Part shown: piece after piece, positions 1-11,235 of the stretch
Position numbering within the stretch: the stretch's first letter is position 1
Layout: every line of letters starts with the position of its first letter
Source: Hyparrhenia diplandra
Lineage: Eukaryota; Streptophyta; Magnoliopsida; Poales; Poaceae
Assembly (NCBI GenBank): GCA_015847255.1
Contig: JADLZK010000397.1
Location: forward strand, 1 to 64,000
Reading direction: 5' to 3'
Length of the DNA stretch: 64,000 nt
Translations under genes and position numbers: made by a program
Notes under the pieces: model-generated
Seen by the model: only the letters and a program-made list of their open reading frames with translations
What the model was told of the DNA's origin: nothing
The model's database searches: none

Positions 1-46
1 CCGGCTGAAATTGCAATGAAACTCTCAGGGCTGAATTTGCCTTGGG
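1..46 (+). repeat. End of an upstream copy of the duplicated unit
   Basis: The first 46 bases match 4597-4640 and about 27295-27335 almost exactly. In copy B this stretch lies just downstream of the FKGP remnant. Another copy of the unit therefore probably lies just upstream of the window. Confidence 0.75.
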
Positions 47-190
47 CCTTGTTTAGATCCCTTCCAAGTTCTAAGTTTTTACACTCTCTCTCCATCACAT
101 TAATTTAGGGATAGATGTACGGAGCAGTAAATGTAGGTAAAAAATAACTAATTGAACAATTTAGTTGTAAATCACGAGATGAATCTTTTG
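47..190. mobile_element. Truncated hAT-type MITE
   Basis: It begins with the grass hAT MITE terminus GGGCCTTGTTTAGATCCCTT, followed by the usual interior words (a ctctctccatcacatt-like run, then acgagatgaatctttt). The opposite terminus is missing. It stops at 190, where homology to copy B at 15134 begins. No TSD can be assigned. Confidence 0.5.
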
Positions 191-1361
191 TGCTTAAATG
201 ATCGGTGTTGATAGTGATTTTAAAACTCAAAGTGAGGTTTTTAGTCTTGTTTTGTCTGGTAACATCACCCCATGACTTTCAGTTGATTGAACTTTCACTT
301 ATACTTTGTAAATTACCATTTTTTCGGTTGTATATCCCCCTTGGGTAGGGAGTTATATTATTCTGACAAAGAGATAAGATATCGATTTCCTTTCCTATCC
401 AACTATTAGCTTCTGCAATCGTCGTTGGATGGTTGGTTCTAAGGGTAAGCATGCGCTTTGTCAATGATGCTGTCATTACGGCGTCATTTTTTTTTGCTTC
501 TGGCAACGAGTGAAAAAGCAACGGCGTAGATATGGGGTGAAAAGTATATTCTGTTGCTTCTGACTTATGGGGTGTGCACTTATACCTTATATGTTCCTTC
601 TTGGCACTATCCGCAGCATTGTGGGCTCAGGCAAGGTCTTCAAGACGAGAGGATGTCGTCCAGATAGTGAAGAAGACGGTCTGCCATTGTCTGATTTGGT
701 CACACCTCGAAACAATCGTATATACAGGTCATTATTATTACCTGTTTTCTGCCCGCTTGAATTGTTGTGCCAATAGCTGCGAAGGCACTACAACCTGTTA
801 ACTGAAACTTTCACGAAAAGGAGGAGGGTGGACGAGGCCGGTTCAGGTCGCACAGGAGAGCACCTGATCGGATATCTGATAGAAGAAAGCTCCACTGAAG
901 ACATAACTGATACCCCGAGCGCGTTGTGGCCAACTGTCTCCAGACCAGATGGACAACCTTGACCGAATCTGGCGCCACCATGAACGGTGTTGCATCTTGC
1001 TCAAATGATGTGGGCATATCACTGTGTGTTTCCTGCTAGATAATAAGTAGATAGATATGCCAAACTCACGAGTTGTGCACTATGATTGCAGAAACATTTG
1101 CTCTCCATCATCACTAATCCTTATTTATGGGAGTTTGTGTGAAGATTTCCTTGTCATCAGCAGCCTAGGGGGAAAGACTGGCTAAAGAAATGTTTCCAAT
1201 AATTCATCTGTAATATGAGTGTATTCTCAAATAAAAATGGCCTGTGCACTATGATTACATGTCAAATGTAACTCATGGCTACCTAGATATATATGAATAA
1301 ATAAATAAAAGACTCAAGCCACAACTGCTAGTACGGAGGGATGAACAAGTCATTTTTATTA

Positions 1362-1720
1362 GGTCAGTCTCAATGGAAGTTTCACGGACGTTTCATGCAC
1401 ATTAAATAGGGTGCCACATCAGTAGAAATTCACCTTTTGCATTAAACTGTGAGGAGAGAGAGGGAAAAAGTTTCACCATGGTGAAACTCTTTGAGCACAG
1501 TTTCACATGTGTTGGAAACAATGTGAAATTCCCATTGAGACAAAAATAGAGTTTCACCATGAAACTGTGCAATAAAACCGTGCAATGAAAGAGAGAGGCT
1601 GTGGGACCTATGAGTCTATAAAACTGTGCAATGGAACTGTGCATTGAGAGAGTCGCATATTTCATGCCAAAATTTCACATCTTGAAAACCGGGAGGTGAA
1701 ACTCTCCATTGAGACTTGCC
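1362..1720. mobile_element. Tourist-like MITE (PIF/Harbinger), 359 bp
   Basis: The left terminus reads GGTCAGTCTCAATGGAAGTT and the right terminus in reverse complement reads GGCAAGTCTCAATGGAGAGT, so the ends are inverted repeats. The 3 bp target duplication TTA lies at 1359-1361 and 1721-1723. Copy B at 18559-18561 has a single TTA and no insert, which gives a true empty site. The interior has short coding-like shadows only. Confidence 0.9.
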
Positions 1721-1803
1721 TTAGCACAAGGGTACAACACACAAGTTGTGCTTGGCCTTTGCCTTCATCTACATACAAAAAGAAGGAACACCCCACGAAG
1801 GCT

Positions 1804-2130
1804 AGAATTATTGTGAAATCATGTGTGTGGGTGAATCTCAAAGTAAGAATAAGAGAAAAGTCTAAAGCATGGTGGACTCTAGTGAGCAAGAGAAGTCTCT
1901 AGAGTGTAGTGGACATATCTAGGGGAAAATATCTAGATGAGGTATTTGGGAAGTGCTACCCATAGTCTCTCGCTATAAATAGGGGCTAGTCCCCATTATA
2001 AAAGGCATCCATAAAAGTGAGAGCCTCCATTCCTCCCAACATTCTCTCCGTGCTTTCCTGTGTGCTCATCTTGTGTGCTCGGTGGTTCCCGGTTCTGCAG
2101 CGGATTCTTAACAGAGATAAGCCCCAAGGC
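1804..2130 (+). mobile_element. LTR-like insertion with 5 bp flanking repeat
   Basis: The 327 bp insert is absent from copy B (near 18636) and is flanked by AGGCT at 1799-1803 and 2131-2135, the TSD length expected of an LTR element. It contains a TATA-like CTATAAATAGG near 1972 followed by a leader-like stretch, as in a solo LTR carrying its own promoter. The TG...CA ends are not clean, so solo LTR is an inference. Confidence 0.5.
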
Positions 2131-2154
2131 AGGCTCATGTCCCAGCTCCCAACC

Positions 2155-2325
2155 TGAAATCATCATCTACTGCTGCTTTGACACATCAGATTTAGTACAG
2201 TATGTATGTGTAATAGTGTACCCATCATGTCATTTACCTAAAATCATCATCTACTGCTGTTTTGGCACATCAGATTTAGTACAGTATGTATGTGTAATAG
2301 TGTACCCATTATGCCATTTTAGCAC
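2155..2325 (+). repeat. Tandem duplication, two units of about 83 bp
   Basis: Two near-identical units, each starting with atcatcatctactgctg and containing gatttagtacagtatgtatg, lie head to tail. Copy B (near 18660-18715) has one divergent unit, so the duplication arose in copy A after the segment duplicated. Confidence 0.85.
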
Positions 2326-2522
2326 TGTCCGACGACAGATATAAGAGTAATATTCATAATAATATCATCATACTAATTATCGAACAGACAATACGAAATA
2401 GACTGGAGATCTCCTCATTACACTACCAAATAGACTCGAAAACCGTTCAACGCAGAATTTAGAAGTTAAACTTACTACATGTATGTCAAAGAAAGCCTCA
2501 GGGACGCTTAAAAGTTCAACTT

Positions 2523-4560
2523 ATTATTTTTTTTGACTGAACCGGTCGGGGAGCCCCCGACCTCTCTTTTTTTATAATTAAATGAAAAAATGTTACAAGG
2601 AAGGGTTACAAGTATTGAGATCAGTGCTCTTAGCAGGCTTAGCCTTGATACAAACCAGGTCAAGTTCCTGTAAGAAGATCCTCCTCCAAGCTTCAACATT
2701 ATTGTCACCATTATCAAAAATAATACAGTTTCTTGTCTTCCAAAGTGCCCAGGATGCAGTTATCACTATTTCTCTGAAGAGGTAACTATGAAAGTCATGC
2801 TTTGCTTTGAGGAACATGTCTATTGGTGACAAAGAGGTGTCCCATGTGATATTTATAGATTGCCAACAAGACTTACTGAAGGGACATTGGAAGAAAAGGT
2901 GGAAATAGGTTTCCTCACAGTTAAGATTGCAGAGGATGCAATTGTAGCTTGGCAGTTCCATATTTTTCCTTCTTAAAATATTTCTAGTGTTTAACCGATC
3001 TCTTACCAATAGCCAAAAAAAGAACTTCTGATTGCCTAAGTTGCTCGATTCCAAATCCATTTAAATAGGGGAGAGCAGGGTGAGGTGCCCCTTAATGCTT
3101 TGTAGGCCTTTTTGCTGCTGAAGTTGCTATTGCCCCAAGAGTAACTCCAATGGTCTTTACACAACTCATCAAGATTCATATTATGCATGATGGAATTAAT
3201 TTCATCGAGCTGTTGCAACGCTACACTTGACAAGGTTGGACTGAATATTCTTTTCAGGCTTTGGCTTAAGAAAAATCTCACCGAGCATTTTGGTTTCCTA
3301 GCAAAAGAGAAGAGCTGTGGATACCTGTCCTTCAAGGCACTGTCTATCCAGATGTCTGACCAGAATAGCACTGAATTGCCTCTATTTGGTTTACAGGTTG
3401 CTATGCTCTAAAACTTGTTAAATAGCTTCATAACATCTCTCCACCAGAATGATCCAGTAGGGGCTCTAGCATGGGGTGGTGTATCAGTGTTCTGGTAGAG
3501 CTTGTCCCAGGTTAAGCTTACCCAAGGTATGTTTGCTTCATTGTAGAACGTATCAAGATATTTCAGCAGCAGGGCATCATTCTGGTCTTCAATGTTAATA
3601 ATACCAAGCCCACCTTCAAATTTTGGTTTACATGCCTCTTCCCAGGCCACAAGGCATTTTCCATTTCTGTCAGCTTCACCCTTGCTCCATAGGCAGTTTT
3701 TTCTCAGGTGATCAATGTGCTTAACAACCTGAGTTATGAGCTTGAGACAACACATGTAGAAGGTTGGCAGTGCTGAGAATACCGAGTTTACTAGGATAAC
3801 TTTGCCATGATAGGATAGTAGTCTGCTAACAATGGCTAATCTTCTTTCTATCCTGTTGATCAGAGGGGCAAAATCTGTGACAGTTGGTCTGGTTGTGCCA
3901 AGGGGCAGACCTAGATAGGTAAAGGGCATGGTACCCACCTGGCATCCTAGTATAGCAGCAAGTTCTTGGGCTCTTGTGTTGCTCATATTAATTGGCACAA
4001 GGTTGGATTTTCCATAATTGACATGCAGTCCTGAGGATTCAGAGAAAACTCTGATAGTTTCTTTAATGTTGGTAAGAAACTATCATTGTGATATATGCTT
4101 AATTTAATAGAATGGAGTTGGAGAGTGCAAAGTGCAAGTGCAGACGTAACATGGTGATAGTGCAAAGTGCAAGTGCAAAGTGCATGCAAAGTGCAAGTAC
4201 AAACATGGAATTCAATTCCTATCTCCAACCCTATGAATTTGAGATAGGCTTATTTGTGAACTTTGGAAAGTTAGGGAATCTCAAATTCCAAACTAAATAG
4301 CTTAATTTATTAAGTACATTCCAATTCCTCCAAATTCAAGGGATCCAAACGGGCCCTGATAGTTTCTTTAATGTTGGTAAGAGTGTTGACATCACCTGGA
4401 AGGATCATCAATGTATCATCTGCATACTGAATTACTGGGTAGTCTCCTTGGAAGGTGTTACTTAAAGGATGATTAATGTGTCCTTCTTGCCAAGCACTAT
4501 TTGTCAGGGTCTGTAGAATGTCTGTTGCAAGAACAAAGAGAATCTTGATCCTCTTTTATG
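2523..4560 (-). mobile_element. 5'-truncated LINE (L1-type) with interrupted RT
   Basis: Reading on the minus strand from 4560, the frame holds the reverse transcriptase palm with the catalytic YADD at 4415-4426. Then come the L1-type YLGLPLG motif (within 3408-3998), the linker ending in KLFNKF, and a zf-RVT zinc-binding region with the C-x2-C core ILCNLNCEETYFHLFFQCPF (2593-3060). The 3' end at about 2523 carries an A-rich tail (seen as a T run on the plus strand). No endonuclease domain is present, as expected of 5' truncation. Damage seen: an in-frame TAG at about 3410, a frameshift at about 3050, and a 278 bp insertion at 4078-4355. It fills the place where copy B instead has the FKGP remnant. 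Confidence 0.9.
4051..4382. repeat. 278 bp insertion in the LINE, flanked by a 27 bp direct repeat
   Basis: The LINE sequence at 4051-4077 is repeated exactly at 4356-4382 with 278 bp between. The junction also forms a perfect 11 bp inverted repeat (GATAGTTTCTT at 4053-4063, AAGAAACTATC at 4074-4084). The insert is rich in AGTGCAA words and ends in ggatccaaacgggcc, a hAT/MITE-like terminus, but its left end does not match. Removing insert plus one repeat restores the RT frame. Confidence 0.75.
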
Positions 4561-5100
4561 CAGATTTTCAAACAGTAACTGGGATTCAGCAACGGTAACC
4601 GGCTGAAATTGCAATGAAACTCTTAGGGCTGAATTTTCCTAAACTCCTTCCATCCAAAATTAAATCAACTTTTAGATTGTTCCAAGTCAATTAAACTACT
4701 TTAGTCTAACAAAAAAATTGATACGTCGTAGATGCCGTTAGGCTGTTATCATCATCATTTTTCTTAAAGTTGGTCAAACGACCTAGGGTGATTTTCTGGA
4801 TTGATTGTTTTGGAAGGATGTGTAATAAGTATTCTGATGCACTGATGATTCATCCACCGGGCATCCTGCGATAGTGCGACCCAGACACGGTCATGCCTTA
4901 CTCTATTGCTCCCACAGGTTGGTGGATGAATGCCCGCCCAGAATCGCTAATGCAATGCCTCCAGAAACAATTCCCGCTTCGTGCAGGCAGATGCACCGGA
5001 CACCAGGTCCTGTTGCGGATGAGAATCGATCGCGATACGCGGGGTGAATTCCCCCGGCCACCACCAGCCAGCCCGTCCTTCTTGTGTAGGTAGACCGACT
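4545..5100 (+). repeat. Segmental duplication, copy A (second part)
   Basis: 4545-4820 matches 27247-27469 and 4817-5100 matches 48124-48350 plus 48598-48625. In copy B the two halves are separated by the 20.6 kb Copia nest and the second half by a Stowaway MITE. Nothing recognisable as a gene is seen; by analogy with copy B it is the 3' flank of an FKGP-type locus. Confidence 0.9.
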
Positions 5101-5688
5101 GATGAGGGTCTCGTGCCTGCGAGGTGGCGCCCCCGCACTAGAGAAAGGCCTCGGCGAGCGGCAAATTGCGCTCGAGAAGGCAAGGGTCGGCTGAGCGACC
5201 TACTCTCTGAACTCATGGACAAGGAAACCTCCTTAGCGCTGAACACTGTATTTTGGTCTTTGCTATGCAATGATTTAATTCAAAAATAAATAAATAAATA
5301 AATCAAACGGGTGACTGCCAAAGAAGGAGGAGGGAAAAAAAACCCAACAAAGGCAAAATATTCCAGAACCCGCCTCTTCTGCTACGTGGCACGAATCCAC
5401 GATCCTGACCGAGCAGCATCGTAACGTATACGATCATGATACGCACGACACAAATCTATACGGAGGGCGGGTTGTTGCGACGACGATTCCCGAGTCCGAG
5501 AGGCGGAGAGGGGCGTCGGTGTGGGACGGTGGCTGGCGGAGTCGAGGTCGGCCTTTGAGTTTGAGGCGGAAAAGGTGAGAGGAAATTACGGTAATTGGGT
5601 TCCGGATCGGACGGCGGCGGCGGCGTCTCTTTAACGTGCACGGAAAGAGCTCGCAATCGATTATCGAGCAGACCAGACCGACCAGACA

Positions 5689-5695
5689 TATATAG
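5689..5695 (+). promoter_or_regulatory. Probable TATA box of the small membrane-protein gene
   Basis: TATATAG sits in a GC-rich region about 124 bp upstream of the ATG at 9780 if the MULE (5767-9723) and one TSD copy are removed. That is a normal plant TATA-to-ATG spacing, so this is probably the ancestral core promoter. Confidence 0.5.
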
Positions 5696-5766
5696 AGACC
5701 GACAAAGCAGACCAGAGCGCCGAACTCGTGAACTCGCCCATCCTCTGTCGCCAACTCGTTCTCTCG

Positions 5767-8700
5767 GAGAAAACTTCCGTGCGCCCTGGGCTCTCGCGGG
5801 GCTGGGTGCGCCCCCAGCCTCGATGTCCTCCACGTGTCCTTGAACTGGATCTGACGGACTGTTGTAGGGGCTCGCTATTTTTCCTATCTACGCAGCTCGC
5901 CCGACGGCTCGCACATGCGGCTCGCGGCTGCGCCAGGTCTTCCGCGCGGCTGATCGTATAACTTCGCTCGCGTAAGCCGGTCTTGACCAGATATCGCGTG
6001 GACCTGACATGGGACATCACCCCACAGCATAAAACACAAACGCATACAGGGAAGCAGAGCCGAGAAGCATCGTTTTTCTTCCAGCTTAATTATCGTGGCA
6101 AACCGGTTTCATGTGAACACTTGACCGATAAACAACAATACTTTTTTACTAACGAAAACAGACCTTAGGAAAAAAAATCATTTTCAAGACTTCTGGTGAA
6201 TCCTAACGTCGTAGCTGCAATACTGTAACCAGTCAACGATTAAATAAATAAGTACCAAGACATCGAACTAGAGCCACAGAGGGATAATCAACAATTGTAA
6301 AAGAGATATTCACAAACGAACAATCAACTACAGCCACAGACGGCGGTTCACAACCAAAATAACTAAATAGATAATTGTAGTTCCGACAAATTGAAACTTT
6401 GGTTAAAAAGAGGTACACTGATTCATTAATCTTGCACTTCATCAAACTGTAACTCCCTACAAGCATTTTGCCGCGCATCATCTTCATCAACTCCCATTAA
6501 GAGACGTGTGTATCCTCCAGGGTAAGTATGGACCAAAGCAATTGCGTAAGGACCATCAAGTAAATTGAATTGTGGTATTGCGGAATTAGCATATCCAACT
6601 TGCACGCTAAACGAGCATCCATGATGAAGAGGGCCCAACATGTTCGTCTCTTGTGCGTACATCATTACTTTGGAGTTCTTCACCTACAATAACACATATT
6701 TATATATATATGATAATAAAATATTTTTAAAAAATGTAGAAATTTGTAAAAGGTATTAGGTAGGTCAGTACCTTTTTTTCGAGCATCCTTCTTCTTCTTT
6801 TTCCCCGCATTCTTTTTCAACAAAAGCATTTTTAAAACGTGTATTCCTTGGTCCTTTTATTACTTTGGGGATTCTAAATGATATTACACCATTTAATGGT
6901 TGTTGGACGCTTTCAATTGAAATTGGAGAAACATCATTGGAATTTTCATGCATCTCACTTAGATGAGTATCCGCTTCAGGTTGAAGTTGTGTAGGGCTTT
7001 TACGCAATTTATCAAGAAGTTCTTTTGATGGCGAACACTTCAATGCTATAGATGTGGCCCTGTCGAGATATAAGAGCCGCTTGTTTTTGTAAATCCCCAC
7101 CTCGGACCCTTGTTTCTCAACATAAAATCCACTTTTCGCATACTTTGTCCATCGTGGCAAAATATATTGCGATGGCAAATAGTATACTTTATTCATATTG
7201 AAGACTCTAAGAGCATGCTTGCACAATAAACCTATAAAATATATTTGCCAATTAGTACTTATAATGTAGGGTGCAATATATAAATTCAAATGTAATAGTA
7301 CACATACCTATGCATTCAAACATCCGACAAGAGCATGTAATGGTGGAATCTTCGGTGTTGTTCAATACTACTTTATTTGCTCACCGTCGAGTCCATATAC
7401 TTAACAAAGAATGTCAAGTTTGTACCCACAGTTTCCAACAACTCACAAGTCAATGTAAACCGTCTCTTAAATTCATCCTCAAACTCGAATACATTCGCCT
7501 TGTATATGAATCACAGCAAAGCATTGAGCATTGGTAGATTTGAAAATGGAACCGGGTTCTTTTCGACGTGTATTAAAATCAGCATCCAATTCATTTGCAC
7601 GCGGAGACTAGCTGCAACCTTCTCACATTCTACAAGGAGTTCGAAAGACCAAGCTTTCTACGAAATCTTTTCTTGAAGACATTATTCATACCTTCACTTC
7701 TTTTGGGTCGAGTTCATGTCAACGTAAAAGAGTCACGGTACACGCGAGCCCACTTTGCCCTCAAATTATATAGGTTTGCCATCCATGAATTATTCTCAAG
7801 CTTGTATTTAGCCAACAATTCATGCCATTTCTCTATGAAGTAAGATTCTCGACTGTCTTCGTACACACATTTTTTTGAAATCTGTTAGGAACTTGTTACC
7901 TTTCTTATCGGCCTCATGAATAACATGACTAAGATGTTTAGCAAAGCATTTAAGCAAATGTGCCACAAACAAAGACGGTGGCTTGTACACGGGAATACGA
8001 AAGCTATTGCTCCCGCCATAGCAAAAGCATTTTGATCTGTAAAAATTGTGTTGGGGTGCTTTCGACATTCTTTGTTAGAAAAGTCTCAAAAAGCCAAACA
8101 AATGATTCAATAGTTTCATTAAATAGAAGTGCACACCCAAAAATAATTGTTTGCTTGTGATGGTTGCAACCAAGAATCGGAGCAAATGGCATCTCAAACT
8201 TATTAGTTTTAAATGTCGTGTCAAATGTGACAGCATCACCAAAGCATTTGTAATCCATGATAGACTGACCACCATCCGCCCAAAAGAAATTTGCTATACG
8301 ACCATCTTCCTTGTCTACGAATCGCATAAAAAAATGAAGGATCCCTGTAGTTGTTTATTTCTCGGATATTCAGATAGTGTTTGTGCATCATTGGCTTCTA
8401 AGTACTCTTTACGCTCACGCCCAATCTCATTATTGCAATCCTTCTTAGAAAATGGTATGTTCTCTTCTCCTCCATAAAACTTTTTCATGAACTCATAAAC
8501 TTGGGCTGGCTTCATTCCGGCTTCCCGTATCCGCCCAATTAATTTTCTATCTCGCCTCTATAACCTTTAGATTTGGGACCTCAGCTTATGTGCCTTATTT
8601 GGACTAGCAAGATAATGGTTGTCTTTGTTCTACGACCTTTTGCACCGGCCCAAATCCCCTCTTTAATACTAAACCGGACATGAGCTTCACAACCCGTCCC

Positions 8701-9723
8701 TTGTAGTATCCTTTTGCGAGCCCTCATTTTTGCTATGTCCTTCTACAGACCGCAAACCAAAAATTTAGTACATAGACTACCATCTCGGCGGTGCTTTGAC
8801 TTGCTCCTTCTAACACCGAACCCAACCTTTTAGGGCATAGCTATTGTACATCTCATAAGCTTCTTACTTTCAGATTCAAAAGTCATTCCAACTATAGGTG
8901 TGATCGAATGTTGTCCGGATTTATGTACCACGCCCCGTATATATGAATTGTCAATTAATGGTTTAAAATAATAAGAAAAGAATAATATATAGTCCTTTCA
9001 TTTTTGTGACTTTTTATTTTTTACCTCATTAGGCACTTCGTTCTCCACTAATCGACATCTGATATTTGTTGTTCCTCTTCTCCATGATCGCCATCAACAA
9101 CATCATTCAAAGATGGGCCATATAATCTGAGGAAGCGATCATTAGCTCTAATAAGCAATAGGACTTGACATTCCTCGCAAAAAAAAAATAGGACTTGACA
9201 TGGAGCGATCACCACAGATTGATGCCAAGGCATGGCGATGATAATGATAATTTACCTGAGGTCCGATTGCGACGGAGCAGCGTTCGTTCGATCCAACAAG
9301 GATTCGCCGCCTACCGCCCTTGCTGCAGCGAGGTTGCCGTGGCTGTTGTCTCGTTGACCTCGATCATCATTGGGGAAGGATTCGCCTGGTCGCCCTTCAG
9401 CCATGGCGGCCTAGGAGACAGGAGACCCACGAGGACGTGCGATGGCGGCGCAACGTGAGGAAACCGCGAGGACCTGCGATGGCGGCGCAACGTGAGGAAA
9501 CCGCGAGGACAGGATCGAGGACGTGCGGAAGACTGCGAGCGACGCGGAAGACCTGGCGCAGCCGCGAGCCGCGTGTGCGAGCCGTCGGGCGAGCTGCGTG
9601 GATAGGAAAAATAGCGAGCCCCTGCAGCAGTCCGTCAGATCCAGTTCAAGGACACGTGGAGGACACCGAGGCTGGGGGCGCACCCAGACGCGCGAGAGCC
9701 CAGGGTCCACCGAAGTTTTTTCC
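5767..9723 (-). mobile_element. MULE with FAR1-type transposase, 3957 bp
   Basis: A perfect 9 bp TSD, GTTCTCTCG, lies at 5758-5766 and 9724-9732. The ends are long inverted repeats: about 180 bp at 5767-5945 matches the reverse complement of about 9540-9723, including the shared segment CCTGGGCTCTCGCG. The interior carries a FAR1-related transposase gene on the minus strand. The 9 bp TSD, long TIRs and FAR1/SWIM transposase identify a Mutator-like element of the FAR1/Jittery type. It has inserted into the 5' UTR of the gene at 9780-10519. Confidence 0.92.
6430..9060 (-). pseudogene. FAR1/FHY3-related MULE transposase, frame-broken
   Basis: The N-terminal FAR1 (WRKY-GCM1-type) DNA-binding domain lies about 8920-8630, with a HRRDGSLCTKFLVC core and later GTGCEAHVRFSIK. 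The MULE transposase domain lies about 8515-7830 and includes SIMDYKCFGDAVTFDTTFKT, NHHKQTIIFGCALLFNETIE and CLWHICLN. A SWIM zinc finger, C-x-C...GLLCKHALRVF, is split by an intron near 7231-7309. A C-terminal exon at 6430-6683 ends with a stop. FAR1 proteins are DNA-binding factors derived from MULE transposases; here the gene lies within intact TIRs, so it is the element's own transposase. Several indels and stops break the frame between 8940 and 8520 and again near 8050-7830, so it is probably inactive. Confidence 0.85.
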
Positions 9724-9779
9724 GTTCTCTCGCCGCCGCCGCGGAGCCCCTTTCCTTCCGGCTGAAGGTTTGAAGGAAG

Positions 9780-10519
9780 ATGTCGTCGAAGGCGAGTTCC
9801 GACCCCGTAGATCTGGAGAAAGGTGTCACCGGGCTGAGGAAGGAGGAGGAGGAGGAGGAGCTGCCTGCGGTGAACACTCGCAAGCCCATGCGTATTAAGC
9901 TGTTGCTGCTGGTGAGTTTCGGTTCCCCGCCTTTCCTCTTGATCTGTTTTCGTCTAGATCTGGATCCTATTGTGTCCGATTTCTATCGGATTCCTGATTT
10001 TGTTGCCAGATTTGCCGAGCCCAACATGAACATCCTCAGTTCAATTTCAGTTCTATTCTCCCGGTTATTCTCTGTGATCGTTGCGTTACACTATAATCAT
10101 GAATCAATTTATTTGATTAATTATATTATATATTCTTGTATAAGTTGATGATTGTGGCCCTGTTAATATGCCCATACCAATATATATCAATATAGTATCA
10201 ATCAAAGCTGCCTGTGCGCTGCGTCTGTAACAAGGAGATCCCAGCGGCTCATACTTATCAAATGCCTCTATTATTGTTTCTGCAGGATGCAATTTCCTTG
10301 CTCTATGTCCTGTTTTTTGTCGGCTTCACGGCCTGGGCGATTATGGTTTCAAACACCTGGCGGGATTCGTTGCCGGCTATTCTGATGATGTTGGTCGTGT
10401 TGGTTGTGTCGGTCGGCCTCATGACCAAGATGAAGGAGGAGTTGAATCAGGGAGAGGAGGCGGCTAAACTGGCAAGCGATGGCGACACCCATCTTAGTAC
10501 CAAGCTACTAGTAGCATAA
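9780..10519 (+). CDS. Small two-helix membrane protein, 121 aa, function unknown
   Basis: Exon 1 is 9780-9911 (44 codons) and exon 2 is 10286-10519 (77 codons plus stop). The 374 bp intron begins GTGAGT and ends TGCAG, and the junction is in phase 0. The product starts MSSKASSDPVDLEKGV, has an acidic run KEEEEEEL (residues 21-28) and a basic RKPMRIK patch. Two hydrophobic segments follow at about residues 45-66 and 75-91, with a polar C-terminal tail. The frame is intact. I do not recognise the family; the layout suggests a plant protein with a cytosolic N-terminus and two membrane spans. The start codon is the first ATG 47 bp after the right TSD of the MULE inserted in the 5' UTR. Transcription must therefore read through the 4 kb element, splice it out, or start in its right terminus. 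Confidence 0.8.
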
Positions 10520-10860
10520 TAAGCAATCGAATGAATAAGGGGCACCGTTTCTTTAGTTAGTATTAGTATATTTCAAGTGAAGTGTGGTGCCCTGGCCCGA
10601 TAGTGTTGGAATGGTAGTATGCATGGCGCCTGCTTTAGATATAGTTGGGCCGTGTATTTCATCCTGAATTGAATGGTGCCTTATATATGTCGTGCTTGTA
10701 ACTTAACACTTTCTATTTTGTCGTATATGTCAATTTATATACAATGTCAACTTTGCAAACTAATTAATTAGTAAACTATATATCCTTGTGGGTTCTGATA
10801 AACTATATATACAATGCCAATTTAATAAACTATTTTGATAGTCCATTTGTATTACCCTGG
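10520..10860. other. 3' UTR and flank of the small membrane-protein gene
   Basis: AT-rich sequence downstream of the stop with several AATAAG/AATGAATAAGG-like poly(A) signals (for example near 10530). Nothing else is recognised. Confidence 0.4.
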
Positions 10861-11235
10861 CGGTGCTAACTCTCAAAAAAATATATATCCTTGCCTTGTG
10901 GATTCTGATAATTCCTTGGCGGTCACAAACCGTCAAGAAAGTAAATATCCTTGGTGCCATGTATATAACCTTAAGGGTCATTAGCCCTCAAGAAAATGCT
11001 TATCCTTGAGTGCTGTTACTTTTCCTTGACAGTGTTAAAATTCTGACGCCTCACCTGTTTCTTTGGTGGTTCAACACTCAAGTAAATGATTTGTGGCGCC
11101 CGACACTCAAGTTAATAGGTATTTCCCTGTCCATCTACCCTTTTGCGTCCTTTCCTTGAGTGCTAGCCGCCACGATTTATTTCCTTGGCGGTTTTGAGGC
11201 TTTACTTGAGGGTTTTCGACTCTCAAGGGTATTCA
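10860..11235. repeat. CCTTGAGTG / ACTCAAG subterminal-type repeat tract
   Basis: Short motifs recur in both orientations: CCTTGGCGGT, CCTTGAGTGCT, CACTCAAGTAAA, GTCAAGAAA, CTCTCAAGGGT. This density of about 10-12 bp inverted and direct motifs resembles the subterminal repeats of grass CACTA (En/Spm) elements. No CACTA terminus or TSD was found at either side, so this is a remnant at best. Confidence 0.4.

Larger units (their letters stand above)
191..2480 (+). repeat. Segmental duplication, copy A (first part)
   Basis: This aligns collinearly with copy B. A 191-821 matches B 15134-15765, A 822-1245 matches B 16559-17118, A 1246-1361 matches B 18455-18561, A 1721-1803 matches B 18560-18640, and A 2131-2480 matches B 18641-18868. 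The gaps in the alignment are transposon insertions private to one copy. There is no convincing gene inside; the short ORFs here are not conserved between copies. Confidence 0.9.

Noticed and set aside
560..801. ORFs conserved between 567-801 and 15500-15745 as a possible gene
   Set aside because: The two copies share the sequence by duplication, but a 2 bp difference (agaggatg vs aggatg) shifts the frame between them, so coding selection is not supported.
5456..5833. 125-codon ORF on the minus strand
   Set aside because: It runs antisense through the probable promoter and 5' UTR of the small membrane-protein gene, in GC-rich sequence, with no domain.
9320..9898. 192-codon ORF on the plus strand
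   Set aside because: It crosses the MULE right terminus and overlaps the real exon 1 in another frame; its reverse complement in the other TIR is equally open, so it is a compositional artefact.
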